From an uncultured Roseovarius sp. (lineage in GTDB: Bacteria; Pseudomonadota; Alphaproteobacteria; Rhodobacterales; Rhodobacteraceae): a stretch of DNA of 64,000 nucleotides. The stretch lies in contig CANNCP010000012.1 of NCBI GenBank assembly GCA_947503145.1, forward strand, positions 1 to 64,000, in the 5' to 3' direction. A program made the position numbers and the translations under genes. Positions 1 to 8,382 of this stretch are shown here, piece after piece (position 1 is the first letter of the stretch; the number at the start of each line of letters is the position of its first letter). The notes beneath the pieces were generated by a model that had not been told where the DNA came from, did not search any database, and worked only from the letters and a program-made list of their open reading frames with translations.

Positions 1-77
1 ATGTTAACGTGGCAGGTGGGTCAATTTTACTCGCTCATAACCCACCTAAGTGGGTCAATTTTGCATGCCGATTCACA
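1..77. mobile_element. End of an insertion sequence, IS21-like (partial)
   Basis: The 13-mer GTGGGTCAATTTT occurs twice as a direct repeat (16-28 and 50-62), and CCCAC-CTAA-GTGGG (41-54) forms a small hairpin. Multiple short repeats near the terminus are typical of IS21-family ends. The probable tip, read on the minus strand, is TGTGAATC starting at about position 77, exactly where the HlyD-like reading frame stops looking like HlyD. The rest of the element would lie to the left of the window. The IS21 assignment rests on motif recollection only; that this is an element boundary is more certain than the family name. Confidence 0.5.
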
Positions 78-580
78 GTTATCTGCGTGCGGCGTTTGCC
101 TAGCTGCTCGATCTTATTGGCGGCTGTTTCGACGCGGGCTAACAGCAGCCGGGTCTGCCCCTCCATCAGCTCGGCTGCGATGGGGCGCGTTTCGGTCATC
201 TTGTGCAGCAGCGGGTCGAACGTGATCTCGGTGCGATCGTCGCGCTCGGCTTCGAGGCGTCCGCGCCGGGCCATCAGCTCTAACAGCTGGTTCTCGGTAA
301 TGGTCAGTTGCGAGGCCAACAGCGTCGGCTCCAGCCGCAAGAGGGTATCGTCGGCCTTCACGTGGGCACCTTCGGCTACGAGGATCGCCTCGACCACACC
401 GCCATCAGGATGCTGCACGATCTGCCGGTTCTGGTCCACCTCGATTCGTCCCTGAGCAATGATCGCCCCTGCAAGGTTTGCAAAACCGGCCCAGACGCCA
501 AAGCCCCCGACGAGCAGCACCAGCCCCACGACCCCGGTTGCGATGGGCAAGCGCGCCGACCATTCGGATTTGCCACTCAC
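35..580 (-). pseudogene. HlyD-type periplasmic adaptor of a type I secretion system, 3' end lost to an IS
   Basis: The 181-residue product matches the N-terminal part of HlyD/PrtE membrane-fusion proteins: a short cytoplasmic tail, one membrane helix (about 13-35), then the beta-barrel/lipoyl region with IVQHPDGG and a coiled-coil start (about 100-170). Family members are usually 430-480 residues, so more than half is missing. The last 11 residues (from RHAKL) are encoded by the insertion-sequence end. It starts with GTG at 580, and GTGA overlaps the stop of the upstream ABC exporter gene, so the two were one operon. The adaptor must contact the outer-membrane TolC partner, so secretion through this copy is probably lost. 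Confidence 0.8.
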
Positions 581-2310
581 TGTGCGCCCCTTTGGTCAAT
601 CGACTTTGCGATCTGGGTGCGGTTCTGCACAACCTCGCGCAGCACTTCATCCTTGGGTCCGAAGCAGCGCACCTGTCCGCTCTCAAGCATCAAGAGCAGA
701 TTGCATTCCTTGATCGCGGCGGGGCGGTGGGCCATGATAAGAACGGACTTGCCCGCCCCCCTGAAGTTGCGGATGGCGGTATTGATGGCCTCGTTCCCCT
801 CATTGTCGAGGTTTGAGTTTGGTTCGTCCAGAACCAGGATGACCGGATCGCCATACATGGCGCGCGCAAGGCCAATTCGCTGTATTTGTCCGCCAGACAG
901 GCGGCCACCCCCGGCGCTGACCTGTGTATCATAGCCCTGCGGGAGCTTCAGGATCATCTCATGCGCATCAGCGCGCTTGGACGCTGCAACGACCTGCTCA
1001 GCATCAGGGGCGGGTGATAGACGTGCGATATTTTCGGCGATGGTCCCGGCAAAAAGCTGTACGCGTTGTGGCAGATAGCCGATGTGCTGGCATAGCGTAT
1101 CCGGCCCGAACTGGTCCAGTGTTGCGCCATCTAGGCGGATCGTGCCCGTTATCGGCGGCCAAAGGCCCATTATCGCCCGCGCCAGAGATGACTTACCGGC
1201 CCCCGACGCACCGATCACGCCAACTGCCTGACCCGGATTCACCGCAAACGTGACGGCGTGCAGCGTCGGCGAGCGTTCACCCGGCGGTATGATGCTGACG
1301 CCCTGTAGCTCAAGCTGCGCCTTGGGCTTGGGTAGGGCGGTGCGCGGGACCTCGGGTGGGACCTCCGACAGCAGACGACCCAGACTGGACCATCCGCGCA
1401 TCGCGCGCTGCACCATTGACCATTGGCCAACCAATTGCTCAACAGGGGCCAGTGCCCGGCCCAGCAGGATCGAGCCTGCGATCATCGCGCCCGCCGTCAA
1501 CTGATTTTGCAATACCAACCACGCGCCGAGGCCCAGCATTGCTGATTGCAAAAACAGGCGGAACGTCTTGATTGATACGGTGAAGGTGCCAATCTGATCG
1601 GCCAACCCGATCTGCTGTTTAAGCGCTTGCCCGCGCATTGCCTGCCATCGGTCGAACGCGGCGTTGCGCATGCCCATCGCCTGTACGGTCTCGGCCTCGG
1701 TTCGGATTTCGCTGGCGATTCCGTCGGCGGTGGCATCGGCCTGACTTGCGGTTTGTGCCGAACGGCGCGTGATCAACTGGTTGAGAATCGCCAGCAGGAT
1801 CAGAATCGCGCCTCCGCTGAGTGCGAGAATGCCCAAATATGGATGAAAAACCCAAATCCCCGCCAGGAACAGCGGCGTAAAGGGGATATCGAACGCAGCA
1901 GTCAGAACCGGCGAGGTCATTAACTGTTGTATAGATCGCAGATCGCTCTGCCCGCTGGCGCCACCCTGATCGGGGCTGATTGCGGACTTGCGTAGCACTG
2001 CATCGAACACCCGGCGTTCCAGTTGCGACTGAAATCGCGCCCCCGCACGGCCCATGATCCGGCTGCGGGCAAAGTCCAGAATCCCCATCATGGTGAACAA
2101 AAATGCCACAAGCAACGTCAGCGCCACCAGCGTCTCGACCGACCGGCTGCCTAACACCCGATCATAGATTTGCAGCATGTAAATCGGGCCGGTCAGCATC
2201 AGCAGGTTCACGAAGATGCTAAAAATGCCAACGAACCAGTAAAGCTGTCGCGAACTACGTCGCGCAGCATGCAATTCGGGAAAGCCAGGTTTTGGGATAG
2301 CAGACCTCAT
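577..2310 (-). CDS. Type I secretion system permease/ATPase (PrtD/AprD family)
   Basis: 577 residues, the normal size for a half-transporter of the PrtD type: an N-terminal membrane domain with about six helices (about 25-310) and a C-terminal nucleotide-binding domain. Walker A GASGAGKSS (about residue 365), signature LSGGQ and Walker B VILVLDEP followed by the D-loop are intact. The N-terminal FVGIFSIFVNLLMLTGPIYMLQ-type stretch is characteristic of exporters for RTX proteins, proteases or S-layer proteins. It would drive one-step export across both membranes with an adaptor and TolC. Its adaptor, encoded directly downstream with a 4-bp overlap, is truncated. No RTX-type substrate gene is visible in the window. 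Confidence 0.9.
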   Translation of the reverse strand: MRSAIPKPGFPELHAARRSSRQLYWFVGIFSIFVNLLMLTGPIYMLQIYDRVLGSRSVETLVALTLLVAFLFTMMGILDFARSRIMGRAGARFQSQLERRVFDAVLRKSAISPDQGGASGQSDLRSIQQLMTSPVLTAAFDIPFTPLFLAGIWVFHPYLGILALSGGAILILLAILNQLITRRSAQTASQADATADGIASEIRTEAETVQAMGMRNAAFDRWQAMRGQALKQQIGLADQIGTFTVSIKTFRLFLQSAMLGLGAWLVLQNQLTAGAMIAGSILLGRALAPVEQLVGQWSMVQRAMRGWSSLGRLLSEVPPEVPRTALPKPKAQLELQGVSIIPPGERSPTLHAVTFAVNPGQAVGVIGASGAGKSSLARAIMGLWPPITGTIRLDGATLDQFGPDTLCQHIGYLPQRVQLFAGTIAENIARLSPAPDAEQVVAASKRADAHEMILKLPQGYDTQVSAGGGRLSGGQIQRIGLARAMYGDPVILVLDEPNSNLDNEGNEAINTAIRNFRGAGKSVLIMAHRPAAIKECNLLLMLESGQVRCFGPKDEVLREVVQNRTQIAKSIDQRGAQ

Positions 2311-2725
2311 GGAGTCTTCTATATCCGCTCACTGGTTAAAATCCTGCGTCTTCCAGACGGGATCTCTTTGGTGCAAAGAATTGATGTGGTTTGAACCGGC
2401 CCATGACCTTTTCAGGCAGTCGCGTCGGGCGATGCGCTCCATCGGTCCTTTGTGCGCCAGAGGTCTGCGCGTTGCGCCAGAGGGTCGCTTGCAAAGTCAT
2501 GTGTTATGTAACTAAATGAAATAATAGTATATTTAGACAAATCACCGCCCTGCGGAACATTGCGTATAATCATGATTATGTTAATTTTGCGAAATTCCTA
2601 TAGTCAGTTTCATGAAAATATCATGTACAAAGTGATGTGAGCCCTGGCATTCAAACACTTAACAGGCTGCTGAAGAAGTCGGCCTTGAAGGACGCTTTTC
2701 CTGCAGCCTGTTAAGGTGGAGTGCT
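2311..2725. other. Intergenic region between T1SS ATPase and RIC genes
   Basis: 415 bases with no credible gene. The part from about 2500 to 2640 is clearly AT-rich compared with its surroundings and probably holds the promoter for the minus-strand exporter gene. The right end carries an inverted-repeat element (2658-2715) just beyond the stop of the RIC gene. Confidence 0.6.
2658..2715. repeat. 58-bp element with inverted repeat ends (IS relic, or terminator)
   Basis: CTTAACAGGCTGC (2658-2670) is perfectly inverted as GCAGCCTGTTAAG (2703-2715), and the similarity continues inward with mismatches for about eight more bases. The ends resemble terminal inverted repeats of insertion sequences. 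With only 58 bp in total it would be a miniature or internally deleted derivative. It starts 11 bp past the stop of the minus-strand RIC gene, so in RNA it could also act as a terminator stem, though the loop is long. Confidence 0.45.
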
Positions 2726-3403
2726 TTAGGCGGGAGTGGTCGCCTCAAATCGAGGAAACAGAACATTGTTCTCCAGATGGATATGCTCGGTCATATCTGC
2801 CCGGAATTGCTCTGCCCCTTTATAGAGCGCCTGCCAGGACCGGCAGGCGTGCGGTGGTGGAGTATAACTGTTGGTCAGGCGGGCGATCTCATCCAAAAGC
2901 GTCCCGGTATTTTCGTGGTCTTGCCGATAGTCTCCGATCTCTACTGCAATTGGGTCCGCTGCTGAATTGCGCATCGCTGGAAACAGAACCTCTTCCTCCT
3001 CTCTCATGTGGTCTTCCATCTCGCCCCGGATCTGTTCCAGGACCTCGGCCAGCCCTGCAGGGACATCGGGCTTGTTCGCGTGAACTCTTTCGACCTTGCT
3101 CGACAATTCGATCAGTTCGGGGATCTGTTGGCGATGGACGTTGTGATACCGGGTTTGAATATGATCGATCAATGCGCCGGTTTCCTGCGGCGCTTCTGGC
3201 GCGGCAGATGGATCCAGCGCATCCAGCGCTTCGATCACCTTCTCAAGCTCGTGATTGTTTCGCTGGGCTGCTTCTGCCAGAGAGGAATCGCCATGACAGC
3301 AAAAACTGATGTCAAACCGCCGGAAGACACCGGGTGCTCCGGGAAGTTGTGCGGCGATTTCACCGACGCTCCTGGTGTAGAGGGGGTTGGTCGTCGTGGT
3401 CAT
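2726..3403 (-). CDS. ytfE: Iron-sulfur cluster repair di-iron protein RIC (YtfE/ScdA/DnrN)
   Basis: 225 residues with the two-part RIC layout. The N-terminal ScdA_N domain (about 1-65) contains the FCCHGD motif, and the C-terminal hemerythrin-like four-helix domain carries spaced His and Glu ligands (TRYHNVHR, EDHMREEEEVLFP, DYRQDHENT, DMTEHIHLENNVLFP). RIC proteins repair iron-sulfur clusters damaged by nitric oxide and reactive oxygen in the cytoplasm. The start at 3403 is preferred because GGAG sits 6-7 bases upstream; an in-frame ATG at 3415 would remove that ribosome site. It follows norB by 43 bp on the same strand, matching a nitrosative-stress role under the nearby NsrR-like regulator. 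Confidence 0.92.
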   Translation of the reverse strand: MTTTTNPLYTRSVGEIAAQLPGAPGVFRRFDISFCCHGDSSLAEAAQRNNHELEKVIEALDALDPSAAPEAPQETGALIDHIQTRYHNVHRQQIPELIELSSKVERVHANKPDVPAGLAEVLEQIRGEMEDHMREEEEVLFPAMRNSAADPIAVEIGDYRQDHENTGTLLDEIARLTNSYTPPPHACRSWQALYKGAEQFRADMTEHIHLENNVLFPRFEATTPA

Positions 3404-3446
3404 AAATGTCTCCATAGTTTATCGTGGTTGATTGGTTGTAGCGGGA

Positions 3447-5159
3447 TTACTCGGCCGGTTCGACGAGCGGCCCGGCGTCGCTGCGGAGTGTCATTACCCC
3501 GACTGATCGGGCGTTCAGCGAAGCGAGGAACCGCCACACGAATAACAGCGTCACCAGGAACAGGCCCGGATAGCCAATTGCAGCCATAAGATAAGGAAAG
3601 ACGGGGCTTCCGCTTTGTACATCCGACAGATTAAAGCTGAGCAGCCCCAGCGTGATGATCGCGCCAAAGAGCCACATGCTTAGTAGCCAAAGCCCTGCTT
3701 CCCAGCCGGTAAGGAGGCGACGCCAACCAGTCGTTGGTGTGATGATGGCATTCTCCATCGTGCCGACGAGGGCTTCATCGCTGTTCTCGACGCTTCCGCG
3801 ATGGCCTATGGTGAGCAGGTCAAAGACCAGCAGCGCAACGCCCATGGTAAAGACCAGCCCGAAAATCGGCACCATATTCTTGGCGACTTCCATCGCAGGG
3901 GCGACATCACCGCCAAACCAGTCAAGACCAAGCGTGCGATAGACAAAAACCTGAACAGTCCCGCCAATGGCAAAGGCAAAGGCAAGACCCAGCATCCCGG
4001 TAAAGACCAGCCAGAAGGAGAGCGTGCCAAGCCGTTGGTCAAAGCTTTGGACACCGCGCATCAGCGGCACAGCGTAATAGGCGGCCGCGAGTCCCAGCAT
4101 CCCGAAGGTGCCGAAGAGTGCCAAATGTGCATGACTCAACGTGATCCAAGTGCCATGCGACCAGACATTGGTCAGCGCGAAAGTCATGGTAAATCCGAGA
4201 ATGCCCGCACCCACCTGCTCCAGCACGACTGAACCCAGAAGGAAGGCAAAGGCAGGCTTGTTGGCGATGGGTTTGCGGTCGTGATGGGCGTCGAGATAGA
4301 TATGCCAGAAGCAGAAGATCAGCGGCAGTGGTTCCAGAGCGCTGAACAACGATCCCCAGAACTGCCAGAACTCGGGTGTGCCGATCCAGAAATAATGGTG
4401 CGCGTTACCCAGCAGTCCTGACAGCCAAACCAGCGAGATCCCCCAGAAAACCGCATAGCCGACAGATTTGACATTGGCGCCGAACATCAACACCACAAGG
4501 AACCCGACAAGGCTGATATGGATAACCTCCCACACGCCTTCGACCCAGTAATGCACGACATACCAGCGGAAATATTCAGACAGATCGAGGCGCTCGATGA
4601 AGAACAACCCGAACACCCAGACGGTGGTCAGCGCCAGAACGCCGATCCCCAAACCCCAATGGATCTCGTTCCATTCGCGCATTGGCGGGAAAGTGCGCAA
4701 GACGACGTAGCACAGGATGGCGAAACCAACCAAGATGACGATATCGGCGATACGGCCAGCTTCAAGGTATTCCAGCCCTTCTTGCAACCACGGCTGCCCC
4801 AGCCACCAACCGGCAATACCCTCTTGCGCCAGCAACTGCATTCCCATGTTCCAGAGGACAACTGCCAGCAGCGCGTAGAACAGAAATTTGATCAGCCAAG
4901 GTGATGCCAGCTCGCGCTTGGACAGTAGCGGCCCGACAAACAGGATAGTGGCAATAAAGCCGGAGAGAATCCATAAGATCCCCAGATTTGTATGCTCTGC
5001 CCGAACCACGTTGAAGTTGAACACACCCGACAGCAATGTCGGATCAATGTGCTGTGCCGCCAGTAATAGGCCAAATCCGGTCTGGATCAGGAATAGCACC
5101 AGCATCACCATGAAGAAACGCAGGCTCAACCTTTGGGTCTGATATTCGATGCGGATCAT
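3447..5159 (-). CDS. norB: Nitric oxide reductase catalytic subunit NorB, C-terminally extended
   Basis: 570-residue membrane protein of the heme-copper oxidase superfamily, cNOR type. Ligand positions match the well-studied NorB at a constant offset: His56 and His345 for low-spin heme b, His343 for heme b3, and His203, His254, His255 plus Glu207 for the non-heme iron (motifs HYWVEGVWE, GNAHH, SHAHLALFG). Glu211 and Glu276 are also kept. It reduces 2 NO to N2O in the cytoplasmic membrane. Usual cNOR NorB is about 450-470 residues; here about 100 extra residues at the C-terminus carry further hydrophobic segments. ATGA overlaps the end of norC. No norQ or norD genes, normally beside norCB, are in the window. 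Confidence 0.88.
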   Translation of the reverse strand: MIRIEYQTQRLSLRFFMVMLVLFLIQTGFGLLLAAQHIDPTLLSGVFNFNVVRAEHTNLGILWILSGFIATILFVGPLLSKRELASPWLIKFLFYALLAVVLWNMGMQLLAQEGIAGWWLGQPWLQEGLEYLEAGRIADIVILVGFAILCYVVLRTFPPMREWNEIHWGLGIGVLALTTVWVFGLFFIERLDLSEYFRWYVVHYWVEGVWEVIHISLVGFLVVLMFGANVKSVGYAVFWGISLVWLSGLLGNAHHYFWIGTPEFWQFWGSLFSALEPLPLIFCFWHIYLDAHHDRKPIANKPAFAFLLGSVVLEQVGAGILGFTMTFALTNVWSHGTWITLSHAHLALFGTFGMLGLAAAYYAVPLMRGVQSFDQRLGTLSFWLVFTGMLGLAFAFAIGGTVQVFVYRTLGLDWFGGDVAPAMEVAKNMVPIFGLVFTMGVALLVFDLLTIGHRGSVENSDEALVGTMENAIITPTTGWRRLLTGWEAGLWLLSMWLFGAIITLGLLSFNLSDVQSGSPVFPYLMAAIGYPGLFLVTLLFVWRFLASLNARSVGVMTLRSDAGPLVEPAE

Positions 5160-6127
5160 TGTCCCTCTCCCCCGAGACTACGGATATAGGCAACGATGGC
5201 GGCAACCTCGTCAGCCTCTAGAATATCGGCATAGGGCGGCATGGCACCCGCTTCGAAACCTGCGGCAATCTGTGCGTCGGGATCCATGATCGCTTCGGTC
5301 AGATAGGTGTCATCGACTGTCACTGTTGATCCATCGCCCAACAGTGCCTCATGGCCAAATAGCCCACCCCAGCCCGGCCCGACGACTTTGTCGGTTCCGG
5401 CGGAATGGCAGGCCGTGCAACCGTTATCCTCAACCAGCACGGCACCCCGGGTGATCGCATCATCAAGATCAGCGGCTTGGCTGCTTTCAGCGGGCGCTGT
5501 GATCACCGCCGCAACTGCTGCGGCAGGCATTGGGGTGGCGTGCGGAAAGGTCAGCCCCGCGACCTTCGGAACCGGTGGCCAACCTTCAGTGTCCATTTGC
5601 GAGGTGTATTTCATGAAAGCGATGAGTTTGGCGACTTCACCCGTGCGGAACGGTAAATTTGGCATGATCGTGGCATGACCACTGCGCCGGATGATCCGCT
5701 CTGCCGCAGCAGGGTATTTATCAAGATAGGCGTCAATTGACGCAACATTCACATCAGCGGCAACAGCAGGTTTTTGCAACTGAACCTGCACTGCTGTCCG
5801 CGTGGGCCAACTTCCGGCTGAGGGCAGGAATGCCTCCAGCCAAGCCGGCCCGGCGGTTTCGTAAATATTGGTCAGATCCGGCCCAAGATAGGCACCGTTG
5901 CCGACAATCGTATGGCACCCCATACAGTTATAGGCTTGGAAAATGCGCTTGCCCTCGACTGCATCAAAGCCCGCGTATTCAACCCCGCTTGGCACGACTT
6001 GCCCTCGTGAATCGAGAAACGACATGAACGACAACGCAATGAAAATCAGCGCCATCAATCCGAGCACCCCGAATGCCGTGCGGCGCTTTTTCCCCTCTTC
6101 GCAGGGTTCACCCGGCTTGCAGCTCAT
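5156..6127 (-). CDS. norC: NorC fused to a second cytochrome c domain (di-heme electron-donor subunit)
   Basis: 323 residues, about twice the usual NorC. Residues 18-38 form a membrane anchor. The first cytochrome c domain has CMGCH (68-72), axial Met155 in IMPNLPF, and the NorC-typical ending KYTSQMDTEGWPP. After an Ala/Pro-rich linker (about 195-220) a second cytochrome c domain follows, with CTACH (237-241) and Met296 (GAMPPY). It looks like the C-terminal cytochrome domain of caa3-type oxidase subunit II (VGPGWGGLFG, DGSTVTVDDTYL). The protein should pass electrons from the periplasm through two hemes c to NorB. The ATG overlaps the preceding small gene by 4 bp, and norB overlaps its own end, so the three are translationally coupled. 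Confidence 0.87.
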   Translation of the reverse strand: MSCKPGEPCEEGKKRRTAFGVLGLMALIFIALSFMSFLDSRGQVVPSGVEYAGFDAVEGKRIFQAYNCMGCHTIVGNGAYLGPDLTNIYETAGPAWLEAFLPSAGSWPTRTAVQVQLQKPAVAADVNVASIDAYLDKYPAAAERIIRRSGHATIMPNLPFRTGEVAKLIAFMKYTSQMDTEGWPPVPKVAGLTFPHATPMPAAAVAAVITAPAESSQAADLDDAITRGAVLVEDNGCTACHSAGTDKVVGPGWGGLFGHEALLGDGSTVTVDDTYLTEAIMDPDAQIAAGFEAGAMPPYADILEADEVAAIVAYIRSLGGEGQ

Positions 6128-6456
6128 GGCTGATCCTCCGCCTTGTCGGTGGCAGCCAAAGCGGCGATTTCCGCCTTTTCGATCTCGTCATGCTCGAACA
6201 GCGTGCGCAAATTTCCGAAGAAGGTATAGAAAACGTAGATCGCCAGAACAAAGCCAACCACGAAATAGAGTGCCCACATGGTCCGGGATTCCGCCCAGTA
6301 GCTGTAGTCACGCGACCAGGGCCAAGACAGAAAGAGACTTAGCAAGCTGCCCACAACGGCGACAGAAATCCAGATGATCCTGCGGCTTCGCCGACTGGGC
6401 TGATCTCGATCCGCATCGGGCATCCCGTCGCCCATATTCTCTTTGGGTTTATTCAT
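6124..6456 (-). CDS. Small membrane protein at the head of the nor operon
   Basis: About 110 residues: a charged, hydrophilic N-terminus, a first hydrophobic segment (about 28-45), a loop with WPWSRDYSYWAESRTMW, a second hydrophobic segment (about 60-82) and an acidic C-terminal tail. I do not recognise the family. It is the first gene of the operon, just downstream of the operator region, and overlaps norC by 4 bp. It may be an accessory or assembly subunit of this unusual nitric oxide reductase. ATG at 6456 is preferred over a GTG at 6474 because a GGTGG stretch lies upstream. Confidence 0.7.
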   Translation of the reverse strand: MNKPKENMGDGMPDADRDQPSRRSRRIIWISVAVVGSLLSLFLSWPWSRDYSYWAESRTMWALYFVVGFVLAIYVFYTFFGNLRTLFEHDEIEKAEIAALAATDKAEDQP

Positions 6457-6501
6457 TACAACCACCCCAAGCACTTCAGATAGTTAAAGTCAGGTCATAT
6501 T

Positions 6502-6516
6502 GGTATTTGTAATACC
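6502..6516. promoter_or_regulatory. Palindromic operator 1 for the NsrR-like regulator
   Basis: GGTATT-TGT-AATACC is a 15-bp inverted repeat in the divergent promoter region. Its arms are identical to those of the second site 35 bp away. It lies closer to the nor operon start and probably mediates its repression. Confidence 0.7.
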
Positions 6517-6533
6517 GATTATCTTCCCATATA

Positions 6534-6554
6534 TTTGGTATTGTCAATACCAAA
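6534..6554. promoter_or_regulatory. Palindromic operator 2 for the NsrR-like regulator
   Basis: TTTGGTATT-GTC-AATACCAAA is a perfect 9+3+9 palindrome ending 13 bases before the regulator ATG. That fits autoregulation of the Rrf2-family gene. Both sites share GGTATT-N3-AATACC, so they are likely bound by the same dimer. Confidence 0.75.
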
Positions 6555-6567
6555 TTAAGGAGAGATC

Positions 6568-6999
6568 ATGCGTCTTGCGGCATACACTGATTACGGACTG
6601 CGGGTTCTGATGCGTCTGGCAGACACGCCGGACGAAGCGGTTGCGACCAGGCAGCTTGCTAAAGAATTCGCAATCTCGCAGCATCATTTGGCTAAAGTGG
6701 TCCGCGATCTCGGACGCGGTGAGGGTGAGTTTGTGAAGTCACAGCGGGGCAGAACTGGTGGGCTACGGCTGAACCGGCCCGCGCGTGAGATTACGTTAGG
6801 GGAGGTCGTGCGCCATCTTGAGCGACGCTTCGCCATAGCCGAATGCTTTCGAGCCGACGGCGGCAATTGCCTGCTGCAACCGCGCTGCCGTCTCAGGCCG
6901 CAACTCGCCGCAGCGCGGGAGGCGTTTTTGGCGGAGCTTGAAAAAACGACGATAGCAGAGTGTGCCTGGCCTGGAGAAGGGCTGATCGCGGCAGAATGA
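6568..6999 (+). CDS. nsrR: NsrR-like Rrf2-family transcriptional regulator (NO-sensing)
   Basis: 143 residues with the Rrf2 fold: a winged helix-turn-helix at the N-terminus (MRLAAYTDYGLRVLMRLA, then recognition helix near ISQHHLAKVV) and three cysteines at 93, 101 and 107 that would bind an iron-sulfur cluster. NsrR proteins hold a cluster that reacts with NO and releases DNA. The ATG at 6568 follows AAGGAGAG. It is divergent from the nor/RIC operon, with two matching palindromes between them, so it most likely represses the nitric oxide defence genes until NO appears. The Cys spacing (7 and 5 residues between) differs slightly from the E. coli protein. Confidence 0.85.
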   Translation: MRLAAYTDYGLRVLMRLADTPDEAVATRQLAKEFAISQHHLAKVVRDLGRGEGEFVKSQRGRTGGLRLNRPAREITLGEVVRHLERRFAIAECFRADGGNCLLQPRCRLRPQLAAAREAFLAELEKTTIAECAWPGEGLIAAE

Positions 7000-7073
7000 G
7001 CCTGTTGGACATTGCCAATGTTGGTGTGGCAAAATTTTGAAAGTTTATAGCGGCTGATTTCAGGCTACCATCT

Positions 7074-7160
7074 CAGCTTTTCGCGGAACGCAGCGATACA
7101 TATGAGCGTTGCACGCATTCCGCCTTGACTGAGTGCCTCAGGTTCAAGACGGATACTTTA
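7074..7160. repeat. Dispersed intergenic repeat, copy A
   Basis: This 87-bp stretch between the convergent nsrR and ackA genes is nearly identical to 57439-57526. Both begin CAGCTTTTCGCGGAACGCAG and end near GGA(T/A)(A/C)..CTTTA, with only a few substitutions and one indel. It is non-coding in both places. A more diverged relative is at 12321-12380. Confidence 0.8.
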
Positions 7161-7179
7161 ATGAGCGATAGGCTTGTCG

Positions 7180-8382
7180 CTAACGACACCCCCCGGATTC
7201 CAGCAGATCATAGGCTCGGCGTGCCAGAACCCGCTCTTCATCCGTGGGCAGCATCAGGACCGGCAGACGGCTTTGCGGCATTGTGAGCAATGGCCCTCCC
7301 ATCCGGTTTGTCGCCTCGTCCAGATCCGCGCCGAGCCACGCCAGCTGCTTGATCAGCAGCGCGCGCAGAGCCGTGATGTGTTCACCCATGCCGCCAGTCA
7401 GGATCACGGCGTCCACCCCCTCCAGGGCAGCCGCCAAAGAGCCGAAATGACGGCCGCAATGATAGGCGAAGAAGTCCACCGCCTCGGCAGCCTCGGGGCG
7501 GTCGCTGGCCAGAAGGTCGTTCATTTCACCGCTGATCCCCGACACACCCAGCAGGCCCGAGTGTTCATAAAGCATCTTGCGCACCTCTTCGGGGCTATGG
7601 CCGCGATCCATGATCAGATGCAGCACGACGCCGGGATCAAGCGCACCGCAGCGCCGCCCCATCGGCACACCGTCAAGCGCGGTCAACCCCATCGTTGTGG
7701 CAATGCTCTCGCCGTTTTTCATGGCGCACATGCTGACCCCGCGCCCGAGATGCGCCACGATGATCCGTTTTCCCGCCAGACCAGGATAGGAGCGTTCGAG
7801 TTTGTGCGCGATATAGTCATAGGACAGCCCGTGAAAGCCGTAGCGCAGGATACCGTCATCGGACAATTCACGCGGCAGGCCGAATATCTGCGCCTGGCGA
7901 GGCTGAGTGCGGTGAAAGGCGGTGTCAAAACACGCGATCTGCGGAGTGTCAGGGAAATGCGCCTGCACGCGCCGGATTGGACGCAGGTTGTGCGGCTGGT
8001 GACTGGGGGCGAGCGGTTCCAGATTTTTCAATTGCGCCTGCACGTCATCGGTGACCAGAACAGGTGCGGCATGGTGTGCCCCACCGTGAACGATCCGATG
8101 TGAAAACGCGCTGATGGCCCCAAGGTCGGAGAGATCATCGAGACGGGCCAACATATGCGTCAACGCTTCCGGATGGGCGCGCTCAGGACTCTCGGGCGTC
8201 CCCAGGTGGGTTTCTTTTTGCGTTCCGGCGACCATATCCTTTTGCGTCATGATCATCTCGGAGGGCAGACCACGGATATGAAAATTCCTGATCTGAAGCG
8301 GGCCGTCCTGCGTCAGACGGAAAACGCCGCACCGCAGACTTGACGATCCGGCATTGAAGGTTACGACCAGTTTTTCAGCCAT
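7180..8382 (-). CDS. ackA: Acetate kinase
   Basis: 400 residues, the normal family length. The N-terminal phosphate-binding motif VTFNAGSSSLR, the central FDTAFH, YGFHGLSY and HLGRG motifs, and GLTALDGVPMGRRCGALDPG are all present; the last two differ slightly from the usual HLGNG and MGTRxG. It interconverts acetyl phosphate and acetate with ATP formation in the cytoplasm. No phosphotransacetylase or phosphoketolase gene is adjacent. The start ATG is overlapped by the stop of a degraded upstream frame. The neighbouring universal stress protein suggests an anaerobic or energy-stress setting, but that is only contextual. Confidence 0.93.
   Translation of the reverse strand: MAEKLVVTFNAGSSSLRCGVFRLTQDGPLQIRNFHIRGLPSEMIMTQKDMVAGTQKETHLGTPESPERAHPEALTHMLARLDDLSDLGAISAFSHRIVHGGAHHAAPVLVTDDVQAQLKNLEPLAPSHQPHNLRPIRRVQAHFPDTPQIACFDTAFHRTQPRQAQIFGLPRELSDDGILRYGFHGLSYDYIAHKLERSYPGLAGKRIIVAHLGRGVSMCAMKNGESIATTMGLTALDGVPMGRRCGALDPGVVLHLIMDRGHSPEEVRKMLYEHSGLLGVSGISGEMNDLLASDRPEAAEAVDFFAYHCGRHFGSLAAALEGVDAVILTGGMGEHITALRALLIKQLAWLGADLDEATNRMGGPLLTMPQSRLPVLMLPTDEERVLARRAYDLLESGGCR

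Noticed and set aside
2311..2640. RTX-type secreted substrate near the type I exporter
   Set aside because: No glycine-rich nonapeptide repeats in any frame in this stretch or nearby.
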